A stretch of DNA of 64,000 bases from the NCBI RefSeq assembly GCF_021726475.1, contig NZ_JAKJRU010000006.1:1-64000 (forward strand), written 5' to 3'. The notes beneath the pieces were generated by a model. That model was not told the origin of the DNA and made no database searches. It saw only the letters and a list, made by a program, of their open reading frames with translations. Within the stretch, counting starts at the first letter, position 1. Every line of letters starts with the position of its first letter. The stretch comes from Pseudomonas oligotrophica (GTDB lineage Bacteria; Pseudomonadota; Gammaproteobacteria; Pseudomonadales; Pseudomonadaceae). Both the position numbers and the translations under genes were made by a program. Of the stretch, positions 53,630-62,949 are shown one piece after another.

Positions 53630-56077
53630 TCAATTCGGGGCGTAACTAGCTGGCTGTGTCGGCATCAGCGCAACTACCCGGTCACGCTTAAACTTCCGTA
53701 CATCATCGAAATCCCAAAAGCCGACGTTATTCTGATCAAGCTCGACGATGACCCTCGGTTCATCATCCAAGCTCGGAACCCTGCAGTAGCCGCCAAGCTC
53801 AAACTCTTCGATGTCCTTCTGTCCCTGCGACCAAGAGGAACCATAAGCCAGATGCAGACCTAGCCATTGCTCGGCCTGAATGGAGGCGCTCGGCGTGGTC
53901 TTGAGTGTTCGCTGAATGCTTTCGCGCAGCTCTGCACTGGCACCCTGGTCTGCAGCGATCGACGGCATCAGCCGCAGGAACACCGCATTCGTCTGTAACC
54001 TGCGGAGTCTCTCGTCCGCGCCCCACATTAGGCTGACCTTGGCCGTCAGCTCATCGCCCAGGTCCCAAGCCAGCCAGATCAGCAAGGTACGCAGCTGCAT
54101 CGTCTCATCAGCATTGTCGTCGATCGTCTTGTCGATCACTTCTAGCAGCCGCGACTCCGAACCGAGCAAATACCTGATGCTTTCATCGAGTAGATAGCGA
54201 CGATCCCGCTCTTCCACGAGATCCTGCCCGGTGGCTCGCCAGCGCTTCTGCTTGTCCAGATGGCGCAGCTCACGAATCAGAGCCAGCACCGCAATCAGCT
54301 GGATCGACGCACTGACTTTCCTTGACTCGTCCTGGCTAGCCAGCTTCAGCTGCTCGACCATTTTTCTGCTCAATGCCCTAGCTTTCCTAGCAACGGCCAG
54401 AGCAATTTCAGCGTCGGAGAACTGAGGCTTCTCGACTGGCTCGCTCGTCTGTTCGCTGCCATCGTCCTCCTGGCCAACCTGTTCCTCTTCACTCCGGCCA
54501 GACCGATCAACCTCGATGCTCTGCACCTCGAGACCATCGCTCAGGCGACGCATAAGCACATCGATCAGGTAGGCCAGATCACCGGATTTCAACACGCGCT
54601 GCTTGCGCTTCATCCGAGCCATGTCGCTTACGCTGATCACCAACGATGTCGGTCCATCCTCAGCTGAAAGCGCATGCTTTTTATCTCGGCACTCACGGAT
54701 CGCCATCTGGATTTCGTGATCGGACTGCTCTGCGAAGATCACCCGCTCAACACTGGCAATTACCTTGGAGATATCTGCATCACTCGAGCCCAGCTCACTG
54801 AGTGCCGAACGAATCTGGTACTGCTTAGAGGACCGGGAGCTCGACTCAATGATCGAAGGGTGCAGAATCATCGCCCGGGCGATCGGCCTGCCGTCCTGCT
54901 CCAACAGACAGGAGCGAATCTCTGTCGCCTCAACCTTGGCTCTGAACACGACCTCGTCGTCACGCAGGTCCAGTGGTGCAAGCGTCTCCAACTTCTCCTG
55001 GTTCGGGCCAAGCACTACGGCTGCAGTTACCGACATCTGTTCGCCCCGATAGCTGATGCGTATCAGGCCACTATCCCCATTTGAAAAGCCCGAAAGCAGT
55101 GGCAACGAAGTCGTCTGTTCGATCTCGGTGGCCTCGTTGCGCGCCTGGATCGCAGTGAACGCATCTGGCTCCAGCTCGGGCAACTCAAACAGGCTGAGCA
55201 TCGAAGTAGCCTCTGCAGCACGCCGGGCGGCACTGCCTGTCTGAAGCACTACGGCCTCAACATTGCCATTCGCTCCATCTATCCATGCAGGACGGCTGGG
55301 GTTCGCACTACCACTGACAAACACATCGGCAGCTGGGTCATGCGTCTCAAAATAGAGAACCTTGGCATGGAGATAGCCGGTCCGATCAGTAGCCTCACGC
55401 GCATCCACATACCGAACGATTTCACCGTCATAGCTGCCGGGGTGCTGGACCGAGTCGGGATCGATACCCACCACGATATCTGCGGCGGGCCAGCGGGCCT
55501 TCAGCTCCTTGAGCAGAGCCAGCTGCCGATCGAAGAACGCCCCTAGCACCGCAATCCTCCTGACAGGGGCTGTAATCCGCTCAGCAAGTTGATCGATCAG
55601 CGCCTGCCCTCTCGGACCTTGCGCCAGCACGGCAGGCGAGCCCATGTCTCCAGCCGTGGCAATCAAAGGGCTGATGAAACGACCAATTGCCAGCGCCGAC
55701 TCCAACAGAGGCTCAGGAGCCTTGCCGCGTTCCAGCTCGATCCACTCACGGAGCATCAGCCAGACAGCCTTGAGAACGGCGGCACCCTCACCATCCTTGG
55801 CACCGCCAACTTCGATCCAGTTAGTGATTTCGCGGTTGAAACCGAGCCCCGATAGCGTGAGATTGTGGCTGCCGACCAGAATCGATGCCTTCTTCGCCCC
55901 CAGCAACAGACAGACCTTCGGGTGAAACGCGCCGCTCACGCCGATCGGTAGCAGCGTGTAGGCATGACCAGCCAGACGAGGTCGGGTCGCCTGGCTTTCC
56001 CATGAAGCTGCACATTGGCGCCGATCCATAAGCACCACGTTATGCCGGCATCCAGCTGCGACCAGTTTGCGCAGCAA
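53630..56077 (-). CDS. phospholipase D-like nuclease protein, N-terminus frameshifted
   Basis: A protein of about 815 aa with two HKD-type motifs. The first is FHPKVCLLLG followed by VGSHNLTLSG (residues 51-75). The second is GYLHAKVLYF followed by VSGSANPSRPAW (about 233-265). They define a PLD-superfamily domain, usually a nuclease in defence settings. The long C-terminal half is helical and unrecognised. The open frame has only a TTG at 56077; upstream sequence in this frame (GYEASLITTFNATLPFYEEV) looks coding but lacks a start. A GTG at 56180 in another frame overlaps the previous stop, suggesting a frameshift between 56100 and 56180. Confidence 0.8.
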   Translation of the reverse strand: MLRKLVAAGCRHNVVLMDRRQCAASWESQATRPRLAGHAYTLLPIGVSGAFHPKVCLLLGAKKASILVGSHNLTLSGLGFNREITNWIEVGGAKDGEGAAVLKAVWLMLREWIELERGKAPEPLLESALAIGRFISPLIATAGDMGSPAVLAQGPRGQALIDQLAERITAPVRRIAVLGAFFDRQLALLKELKARWPAADIVVGIDPDSVQHPGSYDGEIVRYVDAREATDRTGYLHAKVLYFETHDPAADVFVSGSANPSRPAWIDGANGNVEAVVLQTGSAARRAAEATSMLSLFELPELEPDAFTAIQARNEATEIEQTTSLPLLSGFSNGDSGLIRISYRGEQMSVTAAVVLGPNQEKLETLAPLDLRDDEVVFRAKVEATEIRSCLLEQDGRPIARAMILHPSIIESSSRSSKQYQIRSALSELGSSDADISKVIASVERVIFAEQSDHEIQMAIRECRDKKHALSAEDGPTSLVISVSDMARMKRKQRVLKSGDLAYLIDVLMRRLSDGLEVQSIEVDRSGRSEEEQVGQEDDGSEQTSEPVEKPQFSDAEIALAVARKARALSRKMVEQLKLASQDESRKVSASIQLIAVLALIRELRHLDKQKRWRATGQDLVEERDRRYLLDESIRYLLGSESRLLEVIDKTIDDNADETMQLRTLLIWLAWDLGDELTAKVSLMWGADERLRRLQTNAVFLRLMPSIAADQGASAELRESIQRTLKTTPSASIQAEQWLGLHLAYGSSWSQGQKDIEEFELGGYCRVPSLDDEPRVIVELDQNNVGFWDFDDVRKFKRDRVVALMPTQPASYAPN

Positions 56078-56172
56078 TACCTCCTCGTAGAAAGGCAGCG
56101 TCGCGTTGAAGGTGGTGATCAGCGAAGCCTCATAACCTCCACGCTTGACCCACTTCTAGAAGAGAGACTTCG

Positions 56173-57819
56173 TCAGACACTGGCGACCTCCATCTGCGTC
56201 CGACCAGATGCAGTCAACCTGATCATGTTGCTGTCATCACGCGCCAGCATTCCGAGGTCGCGAAGGATCTGCACCGCCTGCCGGAAACGAGGAGTGGTCG
56301 AGGATGGCGGCGGGACTTGGTCGCCCACCACTTCCAGGCCTCGCTCGGACGGTCGCAAATGGAAGGTCGAGCGGTTGGACTGCCGGAGTTTGCGCAGCGC
56401 CACTCGAAGATGGGTGTCCAGACACCAAACGACCAAATCGGCCACTACATGCTCGAGAGGCATCGTCTGCCAGTCGGCACAACGGCTGCGAAAGCTTATG
56501 AGATTGATCGGATAGTCCCTGAGCGCCTCAAGAGTGATCGCCAGCCCTGAATACGGCTGCTGCCCTGTTTCATCGCGAGCAACCAGCATAGCCAGCAGGC
56601 TTAGGCTATGTGAAAGCAGCGGCGCAATGTCCACGCCCGGCTGCCAGCCACCAATCAACTGCCAACCCAGCTGAATCTCATGCGCATCGTTTGTCCAGTC
56701 AGTGACCGCAGGGGCGTTCGTCCGGCTGCTGGCAACTAGGTCGCCAAAACTGCCCGCCCCCAGATCACTCAGTACTCCGGCAACCGTTGCCGAGCCGGCA
56801 AACCAGTCGGCGAAAGCCTCGACACTGTGAAATACCCGCCGCTGCGCCGCCGATTGCGGTTGCAGTTCCTGCAGGCAGATGGCGAGGATCGTCTGGAAGG
56901 CGACCGACATAAGGTCATTGCGCACATAGACGGCCCAGTGCGCCTGAGTGGATTGCAAGGCATCGGGAATTTCCCACGCCTCGCCAGTAGGCAGAGTGGC
57001 GCTATAGACACAACCGCGGAACACTTCCTCGGTCAGATCCCATTCGTCCGGCAGAGCTTCCGCCAGTTGCTGTATCAGACCTAGGCTTCGGCGTCGCTGA
57101 GCGCCTTCCTCTGAATATCGGTTGCCAGTATCGAAAAAAATATCAATGAGCTGCTGATGCTCGCTCAGGCTGCCGGAAATATTGCAAGCACAAAATGGGC
57201 TCAGCTCGTCGAGATCATCGAGCGTCACCGAGTCGTCCTCGACAACCTCCCAGAACCGCTCACCAGGCACCGACGCATCAACGCTTTGCGCAAGCGGTGC
57301 GCCATACTGGCTGCTATAGAAGCTCCAGGATCGACCGGAGGACTCCATCAGTTGCAGGTCGGCCAGAGTGCCTGCGTAGTACTGCGAAAGACCACCCAAC
57401 CGATTCATGAAGTAGCGCTGGGGAGAATCCTCGGTCGTCGCGTAGAGCGATAGCCGTAGCTGTTCACCGGCCTTCAGACTGGCGAGCGAGGGAACCAGCT
57501 TGGTGCGACCGACCATAGCGATGCCGTGTCGCTCGTTACTGAGGTCGGTCACCTGTGCGTGCCGTTCGGCAATCAGAGTAAACAGGCAATCAGCACGCCG
57601 AAACCTCTCGACGAAGTGGTTGTAATCGTCCTTCGCATAACGCTGGTCATATGACCATACCAACCAGGGATAGAACGAGTAATAGCGCGCCCGATCAGTG
57701 ACATTGGTAATGCCAGGCAGTAACTGACCATAGATCATTACGCAAGGCGCCTGAGTGCCGAGGTGATCAATACCGCCACTCGCATAGGGTGGCTTCAACC
57801 AGCTGGTGGTGAGTTTCAT
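56173..57819 (-). CDS. unknown 548-aa protein in the type I R-M operon
   Basis: A 548-aa soluble protein with no domain I recognise. The N-terminus (LTTSWLKPPYASGGIDHLGT, then RARYYSFYPWLVWSYDQRY) is rich in aromatic residues. FCACNISGSLSEHQQLIDIF near residue 208-227 contains a cysteine pair. The C-terminal third resembles a winged-helix region (FRQAVQILRDLGMLARDDSN). It sits between a PIN protein and the PLD-like gene, transcribed with them. It may be a sensor or scaffold for the neighbouring nuclease; that is inference. Confidence 0.75.
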   Translation of the reverse strand: MKLTTSWLKPPYASGGIDHLGTQAPCVMIYGQLLPGITNVTDRARYYSFYPWLVWSYDQRYAKDDYNHFVERFRRADCLFTLIAERHAQVTDLSNERHGIAMVGRTKLVPSLASLKAGEQLRLSLYATTEDSPQRYFMNRLGGLSQYYAGTLADLQLMESSGRSWSFYSSQYGAPLAQSVDASVPGERFWEVVEDDSVTLDDLDELSPFCACNISGSLSEHQQLIDIFFDTGNRYSEEGAQRRRSLGLIQQLAEALPDEWDLTEEVFRGCVYSATLPTGEAWEIPDALQSTQAHWAVYVRNDLMSVAFQTILAICLQELQPQSAAQRRVFHSVEAFADWFAGSATVAGVLSDLGAGSFGDLVASSRTNAPAVTDWTNDAHEIQLGWQLIGGWQPGVDIAPLLSHSLSLLAMLVARDETGQQPYSGLAITLEALRDYPINLISFRSRCADWQTMPLEHVVADLVVWCLDTHLRVALRKLRQSNRSTFHLRPSERGLEVVGDQVPPPSSTTPRFRQAVQILRDLGMLARDDSNMIRLTASGRTQMEVASV

Positions 57820-57866
57820 CGACGCCTAATCCCTTACTGCGACAAATCCAAAGGTCTAAATTCAAA

Positions 57867-58547
57867 TTACCTGGCGTATCCGCTGATACAGCCTGGGCAC
57901 ATCCACTCACCGTCGTCGTAGATGCCGCCGCTCATGTCGGTACGCTGGTGGCACCAGGCACACGTGCCCATTAGCGGCTCATAGCCGTAACTTTCTTTTT
58001 TCTTCTCGCGATACTTCGCCTGGCGTGAAGGCATCTGTTGTGGATCCGGCGGGCTTGAGAAATGGCCGCAATGGCTGCACCACTGGCCTCCCAGGTGCTC
58101 CACGCAACTGGCCTTGCCGCAGCGTCCGCAGGCATCTTCTGGGGATAGAGCTACTGGCTCAGGCAGTTCTTCCGCCGCCAATTCTTCAAGCGCAGCAATG
58201 CGCTGGCACGCCAAGCCGTTCTTATTCAGGTAGGCCAGCAGCGGGTCGAAACCCTTGTCCTTGGAAAGGACGATGCATTGCGTTTCCGGCGCAGTCTCAA
58301 AGGTACGCCCCAGCTGAAAGGCTATGTGAAAGTCCAGCGCGTTCTTGCCCACGCCTTCAATCTTCTGGAAGTCCACACGCGAGAAACGATGTGCCGCAGA
58401 AGGCTTGCGCGAAGCCTTGGGCGTGTTCTGCTTGGCTCCCACAAAAATGATGGCCCGATAGGAGGCGTCGAGCAGCGACAGGTCGATCTTGCCGATGTTC
58501 TCGTAGTCCACTAGGATCAGGCGCTGCGTCGACTGAGCCTTACTCAT
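57867..58547 (-). CDS. PIN-like domain protein with zinc ribbons
   Basis: A 226-aa protein. An N-terminal PIN/NYN-like fold starts RLILVDYENIGKIDLSLL with acidic residues expected in the nuclease site. KNALDFHIAFQLGR and CIVLSKDKGFDPLLAYL carry the other acidic positions. The C-terminal half has two zinc-ribbon patterns: CGRCGKASC...CSHC and CAWCH...CPGC. It probably cleaves RNA or acts as a toxin-like nuclease. The start overlaps the stop of the GIY-YIG gene. Association with type I systems has been seen in other genomes, but not proven functional. Confidence 0.82.
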   Translation of the reverse strand: MSKAQSTQRLILVDYENIGKIDLSLLDASYRAIIFVGAKQNTPKASRKPSAAHRFSRVDFQKIEGVGKNALDFHIAFQLGRTFETAPETQCIVLSKDKGFDPLLAYLNKNGLACQRIAALEELAAEELPEPVALSPEDACGRCGKASCVEHLGGQWCSHCGHFSSPPDPQQMPSRQAKYREKKKESYGYEPLMGTCAWCHQRTDMSGGIYDDGEWMCPGCISGYAR

Positions 58548-59487
58548 CAGCCGCCTCGCTCACACTCGCAACATCAGCAGCACTTAGCTGACGATCTTGC
58601 CACGCTGCATAGGTCTCGCCGCTACCCTCCACCACCCAGGCGGTTCGACCATTGGCAGAACGACCACAAACCACAGCCGCCGCCGCACTAGGGCTGCTGA
58701 AGGCGTAGTCATCACTGAAGGTCAAGTGCTCGCCGCCATCGGTGACCAGCACGCCTTCGTCAACCAGTTGCTTGAACAAGCCCTGGTAGCCGCGCTCGGT
58801 GCCTACCCATTCCGCGCGAGCCTTGGAGCCTTTAAGCACGAAGAATTCGCCGTCGATTTCCTGACCTTGAGCACTGAGTCGGTAGCGTGGCACCTCCAGG
58901 CTGAAGCGCGGGGAGCGGCTGACCGGTGACGCCGTGCTGGCAGCAGCGGGCGCGGAAGGCTTGGTCAGCTCGCGCAGGAAATCGAAGCCCAGCACCGGCA
59001 GTACGGTACGGATCTGCTCCAGGAAGAATGCCATATCAGCACGGTCGGACTCGGGCAGGCTGACGTACTCATGCGCTGTACCGTTGACCAGCTCGCAGCG
59101 GCCGAGGTTGCCGGCGATGCCGATCAGCAGGCTTTCCAGATATTTCACATGGGCTTTGGTCAGGTTCTGGTCCTTGCTGGTGACCAGACACACGCGCTCC
59201 CAGAAGTCCTTGCCGCCGGCATCCTCCGGGCGGTTATGGATCTTCAGGCGCTTGGCCACATCGTCCGACTCGCCGATATACACCTTTGAACGCAGGCTGT
59301 TGTCAGGGTCGGGGCCGACCAGAAAGTACACGCCGGTGCGCGCGCATTCGGGGCGCTGTACCAGTTCGGCCAGCTTGGAACGCGGTCCGGTCAGTACATG
59401 GCCGGTCCAGTTCATGATCTCGGCGGTGAGCAGGCCATTGGGCGTGCCATCCACCAGAAACAGGCGCAGACTGCGGCCCTGACTCAT
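58540..59487 (-). CDS. GIY-YIG nuclease-like protein with DUF4357
   Basis: A 315-aa protein. The GIY-YIG domain is TGVYFLVGPD (about 51-60), then SKVYIGESDDVAKRLKIHN (about 67-85) with the conserved Arg. The C-terminal part (about 195-315) is a DUF4357 domain. It may cut DNA or, like others near hsdS, accompany type I specificity genes. The start overlaps the hsdS stop by four bases. Whether it is nuclease-active is unknown. Confidence 0.86.
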   Translation of the reverse strand: MSQGRSLRLFLVDGTPNGLLTAEIMNWTGHVLTGPRSKLAELVQRPECARTGVYFLVGPDPDNSLRSKVYIGESDDVAKRLKIHNRPEDAGGKDFWERVCLVTSKDQNLTKAHVKYLESLLIGIAGNLGRCELVNGTAHEYVSLPESDRADMAFFLEQIRTVLPVLGFDFLRELTKPSAPAAASTASPVSRSPRFSLEVPRYRLSAQGQEIDGEFFVLKGSKARAEWVGTERGYQGLFKQLVDEGVLVTDGGEHLTFSDDYAFSSPSAAAAVVCGRSANGRTAWVVEGSGETYAAWQDRQLSAADVASVSEAADE

Positions 59488-60833
59488 ACCGCCTCCCGTA
59501 GGTCGATCTGGCCGGTGACGGCAGCGGTGATCAGGGCAGAGCGGCGCTCTTTTAGGAGTTCGATGCTGCGCTCGGTTTTGCCAACCAAAGCAGCAACTCT
59601 CCGCTCCTCATGCTCAATGTGCTTCATGATTTCACGCTGCTCGGTGAGTGGCGGCAGCGGGAGCAACACATCTTTGACATTGCCGCAGTTCAGATGCGGG
59701 TGCATGGCACCGGTCTGGATGGATAGCAGCGTGTGATAGCCGTAGCTGGAATTGAAAACCCACGACATCCACTCCCCCGCGATGATGCTTCGCTCAGGCG
59801 CAACGATAATGAGAGCGTGGCAATTGCAGCCAGCAAACTCATCGGTTACGACAGTAACCTGGCCAATATCACCAGTCTGAACAATCAGCACATCCCCGGT
59901 CTCAAGGATGGACTTCCGGTGCTGATTGCTCCACTCATCCGTCACAAAGTAAGGGACATCAAACTTGATTTGATTGCCCTTGATATGAAGCGACTGAAGG
60001 TAACGCACTCCCTCCTCAACCAGGATATCTCTGGTTGGCCCAACATAGCCGTTTGTGATTTTGGTGCTCACGGAGGAAACGGAACGAACCTCCCAGTGCT
60101 CCGGCACTTCTCCTAACCACTCCACGCCGGAGTCTTTCATCTTCACGCTGGGGTCGAGGCCCTTGGTGACGGCATGGGTGATCAGCGCCTGGCGCTTTTC
60201 GCGCAGCAGTTCGATAAAGCGGGTTTTCTTTTCAATCAGCGCGTCGATGCGGGCGGTTTCGCGGTCGAGGTGGGCACTAATAGCCTGACGCTCACTTTCC
60301 GGCGGCACTGCCACTCGCTCAGAAAAGTACTGGTCAGAATCGATATTCTGAATTCCTGTGGTCTGCTTGATGGAGCGAACATTCACACCGACCGAATACA
60401 AATGCGCGTTGGTATAGCAGAGCCAACGCGGAAAGACCCCTTTTTTGGGCTTAACCACGGCGACGAAGTTGGAGCAAATGACCGGTTCCACCCCCTGGTA
60501 CTGAACGACAACTCCAACCGTGGTTTGCTCACCGCCACCTGACTTCTCGATAAGGAGGTCACCGGGATTAACCTGACGGGATAGACGCTGAGCCTCAGGC
60601 ACTTTACGCAGCGTGGGAAGCTCCCCTTTAACAGTGAAATTGTTGCGATCAAAGTCAGCGACACGCGCGCAGGGAATATCATCAACTCCGCCGTCAGGAT
60701 CATCACCCCAAATGCCGTTCTGAGCGGAGTCAATCAGGGACCGAATACGCTGGGTATCCCAATGCTCCGGCACCCGCTCCAACCACTCCACCCCGGAGTC
60801 CTTATAGGCCGGATAGGGCTTGTAATTGCTCAT
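59484..60833 (-). CDS. hsdS: type I restriction specificity subunit HsdS
   Basis: HsdS (449 aa) determines which bipartite DNA sequence is recognised. Two target-recognition domains are separated by conserved helical spacers: DSGVEWLERVPEHWDTQRIR and DSGVEWLGEVPEHWEVRSVS start each half. Coiled-coil spacers include ISAHLDRETARIDALIEKKT and IMKHIEHEERRVAALVGKTE. The ATG overlaps the hsdM stop. The target-recognition domains are the most variable and cannot be matched to a sequence here. Confidence 0.94.
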   Translation of the reverse strand: MSNYKPYPAYKDSGVEWLERVPEHWDTQRIRSLIDSAQNGIWGDDPDGGVDDIPCARVADFDRNNFTVKGELPTLRKVPEAQRLSRQVNPGDLLIEKSGGGEQTTVGVVVQYQGVEPVICSNFVAVVKPKKGVFPRWLCYTNAHLYSVGVNVRSIKQTTGIQNIDSDQYFSERVAVPPESERQAISAHLDRETARIDALIEKKTRFIELLREKRQALITHAVTKGLDPSVKMKDSGVEWLGEVPEHWEVRSVSSVSTKITNGYVGPTRDILVEEGVRYLQSLHIKGNQIKFDVPYFVTDEWSNQHRKSILETGDVLIVQTGDIGQVTVVTDEFAGCNCHALIIVAPERSIIAGEWMSWVFNSSYGYHTLLSIQTGAMHPHLNCGNVKDVLLPLPPLTEQREIMKHIEHEERRVAALVGKTERSIELLKERRSALITAAVTGQIDLREAV

Positions 60834-62749
60834 GCCGTGACCTCACCCAGCAGCGCGGCGATCTCGGCCTCCACGGCCTTGAGGTCGGCATCGATCTCGG
60901 CCAGCGGGCGCGGCGGCTGGTAGATGTAGAAGTAGCGATTGAAGTTGATCTCGTAGCCGACGATGCCGACCTGGCCGTCCTTCGCGTCGGTCCTGCCAGC
61001 GTCGATCCAGGCATCCGGCACATGGGGTAACACTTCGCGGGCGAAGTAGTCGTCGATGTTCTGGTTGAGCGGCACATTCTCGAACTCGCGCAAGTCGGAG
61101 TCGGCCTGCGGGTTGCCCTTGTCGTCCAGCACCGACTGGGCGCTGGCGTCACGCTCGCCGAAGCAGGCCAGTGCGGCCTTCAGCGCGCCCTTGCCGAGCT
61201 TCTTGATGCCGGCGGCCTTGAGGAAAGCCGGCAGGTTGTCGAACTCGTCCTGCACACCGGCAAAGGCCTCGACCTGATCGGCGCCCTTGGTGTTCTGGTA
61301 GGCGGCGAGCTTGTCCGAGGTGACCGAGAAGCGCAGACGCAGCGGGCGCTCGACGGTGATGCGGCGGTAGCCGAAGTCGGTGGTGGCGAAGATCTTGGAG
61401 TTCGGGCCTTCCTCGAACGCCTCATGCAGCTTGGCGATCTCTGCTATCTGTGCGTCCGACAGGTATTTGCGCTTGCTGCCCAGACTCTTGCGCATCGGCG
61501 CGTGCATGCCGGATGCGTCGATCAGCTGCACCTTGCCTTTGCGCAGCGCGTCCTTGTGGTTGGACAGCACCCAGATGTAGGTGCCGATGCCGGTGTTGTA
61601 GAAAAGGTCGGTGGGCAGCGCGATGATCGCCTCCAGCCAGTCGTTTTCCAGAATCCAGCGGCGGATCTCCGACTCGCCGGAGCCGGCGCCGCCATTGAAC
61701 AGCGGCGAGCCGGACAGCACGATGCCGATGCGGCTGCCGCCCAGCTCAACGGGTTTGCGCTTGGACAGCAGGTGCATAAGGAACAGCAGCGAGCCATCGC
61801 CCACCCGCGGCAGACCGGGGCCGAAGCGGCCTGCGTAGCCCTGCTGGCTGTGCTCGTCCTGTACCTGCTTCTGCACCTTCTCCCACTTCACACCGAACGG
61901 CGGGTTGGCCAGGCAGTAGTCGAATTGCTCATGAGGCAGCTGGTCGTTGGACAGGGTGTTACCGAGCTTGATGTTGCGGGTCTCGAAGCCCTGGATCAGC
62001 TTGTCCGCCACGGAGATGGCGTAGGTCTCCGGGTTGAGTTCCTGGGCGTAGGGCACCAGGCGAGCATTGGGGTTCCACTCGGCCACCTGCTCAATGGCCG
62101 AGGACAAGAAGCCGCCGGTGCCGGCGGCGCAGTCGTACACGGTACGCACCACGCCTTCGCCGTTGAGCGCCTGATGATCCGGGGCGAACACCAGGGTGGT
62201 GGCCAGGCGCACCACGTCACGCGGGGTGAAGAACTCCCCTGCGGTGTCGTTGGCGGATTCGGCGAACTTGCGGATCAGGTGCTCGAACACCAGGCCCATC
62301 TCGTGATTGCTGATGGTTTCCGGATGCAGGTCAATGCTGGCGAACTTCTGCGTCACCAAGTACAGCAGGTTGGCCTTGTCGAGCTGCACCAGCCAGTCGG
62401 AGAAGGCGAAGTGCTCGAACACCTGGCGGGCGTTGGCGGAGAACTTGGCGATGTAGTCCTCCAGGTTGGCGCGGGTACTGGTGGAGCCCACGCTCGCCAA
62501 CGAGAACTGCGAGACATTGTAGAAGGTGGCACCTGCGGTGGTTGGCAGGATCAGGTCCATGTCCACGCCACTGGCCTTCATGCTCTCGTACTGGCTGCGC
62601 ACCTTGTCGCGGGTCGGCTCCAGCACGCACTCCAGCCGGCGCAGCAAGGTGAAGGGCAGAATGATGCGGCCGTAGATGGACTGTTTGAAGTCGCCGCGCA
62701 GCACGTCGGCCACGTTCCAGATGAAGTCGGCGAGGTTTTGCTGGTTCAC
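60830..62749 (-). CDS. hsdM: type I DNA methyltransferase subunit HsdM
   Basis: HsdM (639 aa), the N6-adenine methyltransferase of the type I system. N-terminal HsdM domain starts NQQNLADFIWNVADVLRGDF. The SAM motif DCAAGTGGFL lies about 200-210 (DPAAG variant), and the catalytic NPPFG about 280. LSGSPLFNGGAGSGESEIRRW and a C-terminal helical tail complete it. It is the first gene of the operon; the DNA upstream (62750-62900) should contain the promoter. Confidence 0.95.
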   Translation of the reverse strand: MNQQNLADFIWNVADVLRGDFKQSIYGRIILPFTLLRRLECVLEPTRDKVRSQYESMKASGVDMDLILPTTAGATFYNVSQFSLASVGSTSTRANLEDYIAKFSANARQVFEHFAFSDWLVQLDKANLLYLVTQKFASIDLHPETISNHEMGLVFEHLIRKFAESANDTAGEFFTPRDVVRLATTLVFAPDHQALNGEGVVRTVYDCAAGTGGFLSSAIEQVAEWNPNARLVPYAQELNPETYAISVADKLIQGFETRNIKLGNTLSNDQLPHEQFDYCLANPPFGVKWEKVQKQVQDEHSQQGYAGRFGPGLPRVGDGSLLFLMHLLSKRKPVELGGSRIGIVLSGSPLFNGGAGSGESEIRRWILENDWLEAIIALPTDLFYNTGIGTYIWVLSNHKDALRKGKVQLIDASGMHAPMRKSLGSKRKYLSDAQIAEIAKLHEAFEEGPNSKIFATTDFGYRRITVERPLRLRFSVTSDKLAAYQNTKGADQVEAFAGVQDEFDNLPAFLKAAGIKKLGKGALKAALACFGERDASAQSVLDDKGNPQADSDLREFENVPLNQNIDDYFAREVLPHVPDAWIDAGRTDAKDGQVGIVGYEINFNRYFYIYQPPRPLAEIDADLKAVEAEIAALLGEVTA

Positions 62750-62904
62750 GCTGTATTCCTTCCACTGTGCGGGGAAGGCGGCGCCGCGACACTTCCCTGC
62801 GAGCTATGTGTGATCGATGCCGCACCTTAACCGGTTGGATAGCTTCGGGCCAGTAGCCGGGACCGGCTAAGGTGCTGATTTTCCGAGCCAGTGAGCCCGG
62901 GAAG

Positions 62905-62925
62905 AGCCCCACTGTGTGGGGCTTT
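62905..62925. terminator. hairpin near the end of the upstream membrane-protein gene
   Basis: Stem AGCCCCAC / GTGGGGCT with a TGT loop and a short TTTC on the plus strand. On the minus strand it follows the membrane-protein gene stop (62950) and could act as a weak terminator before hsdM. Confidence 0.55.
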
Positions 62926-62949
62926 CATCGCATAGCGCGTCTGGAGAGA

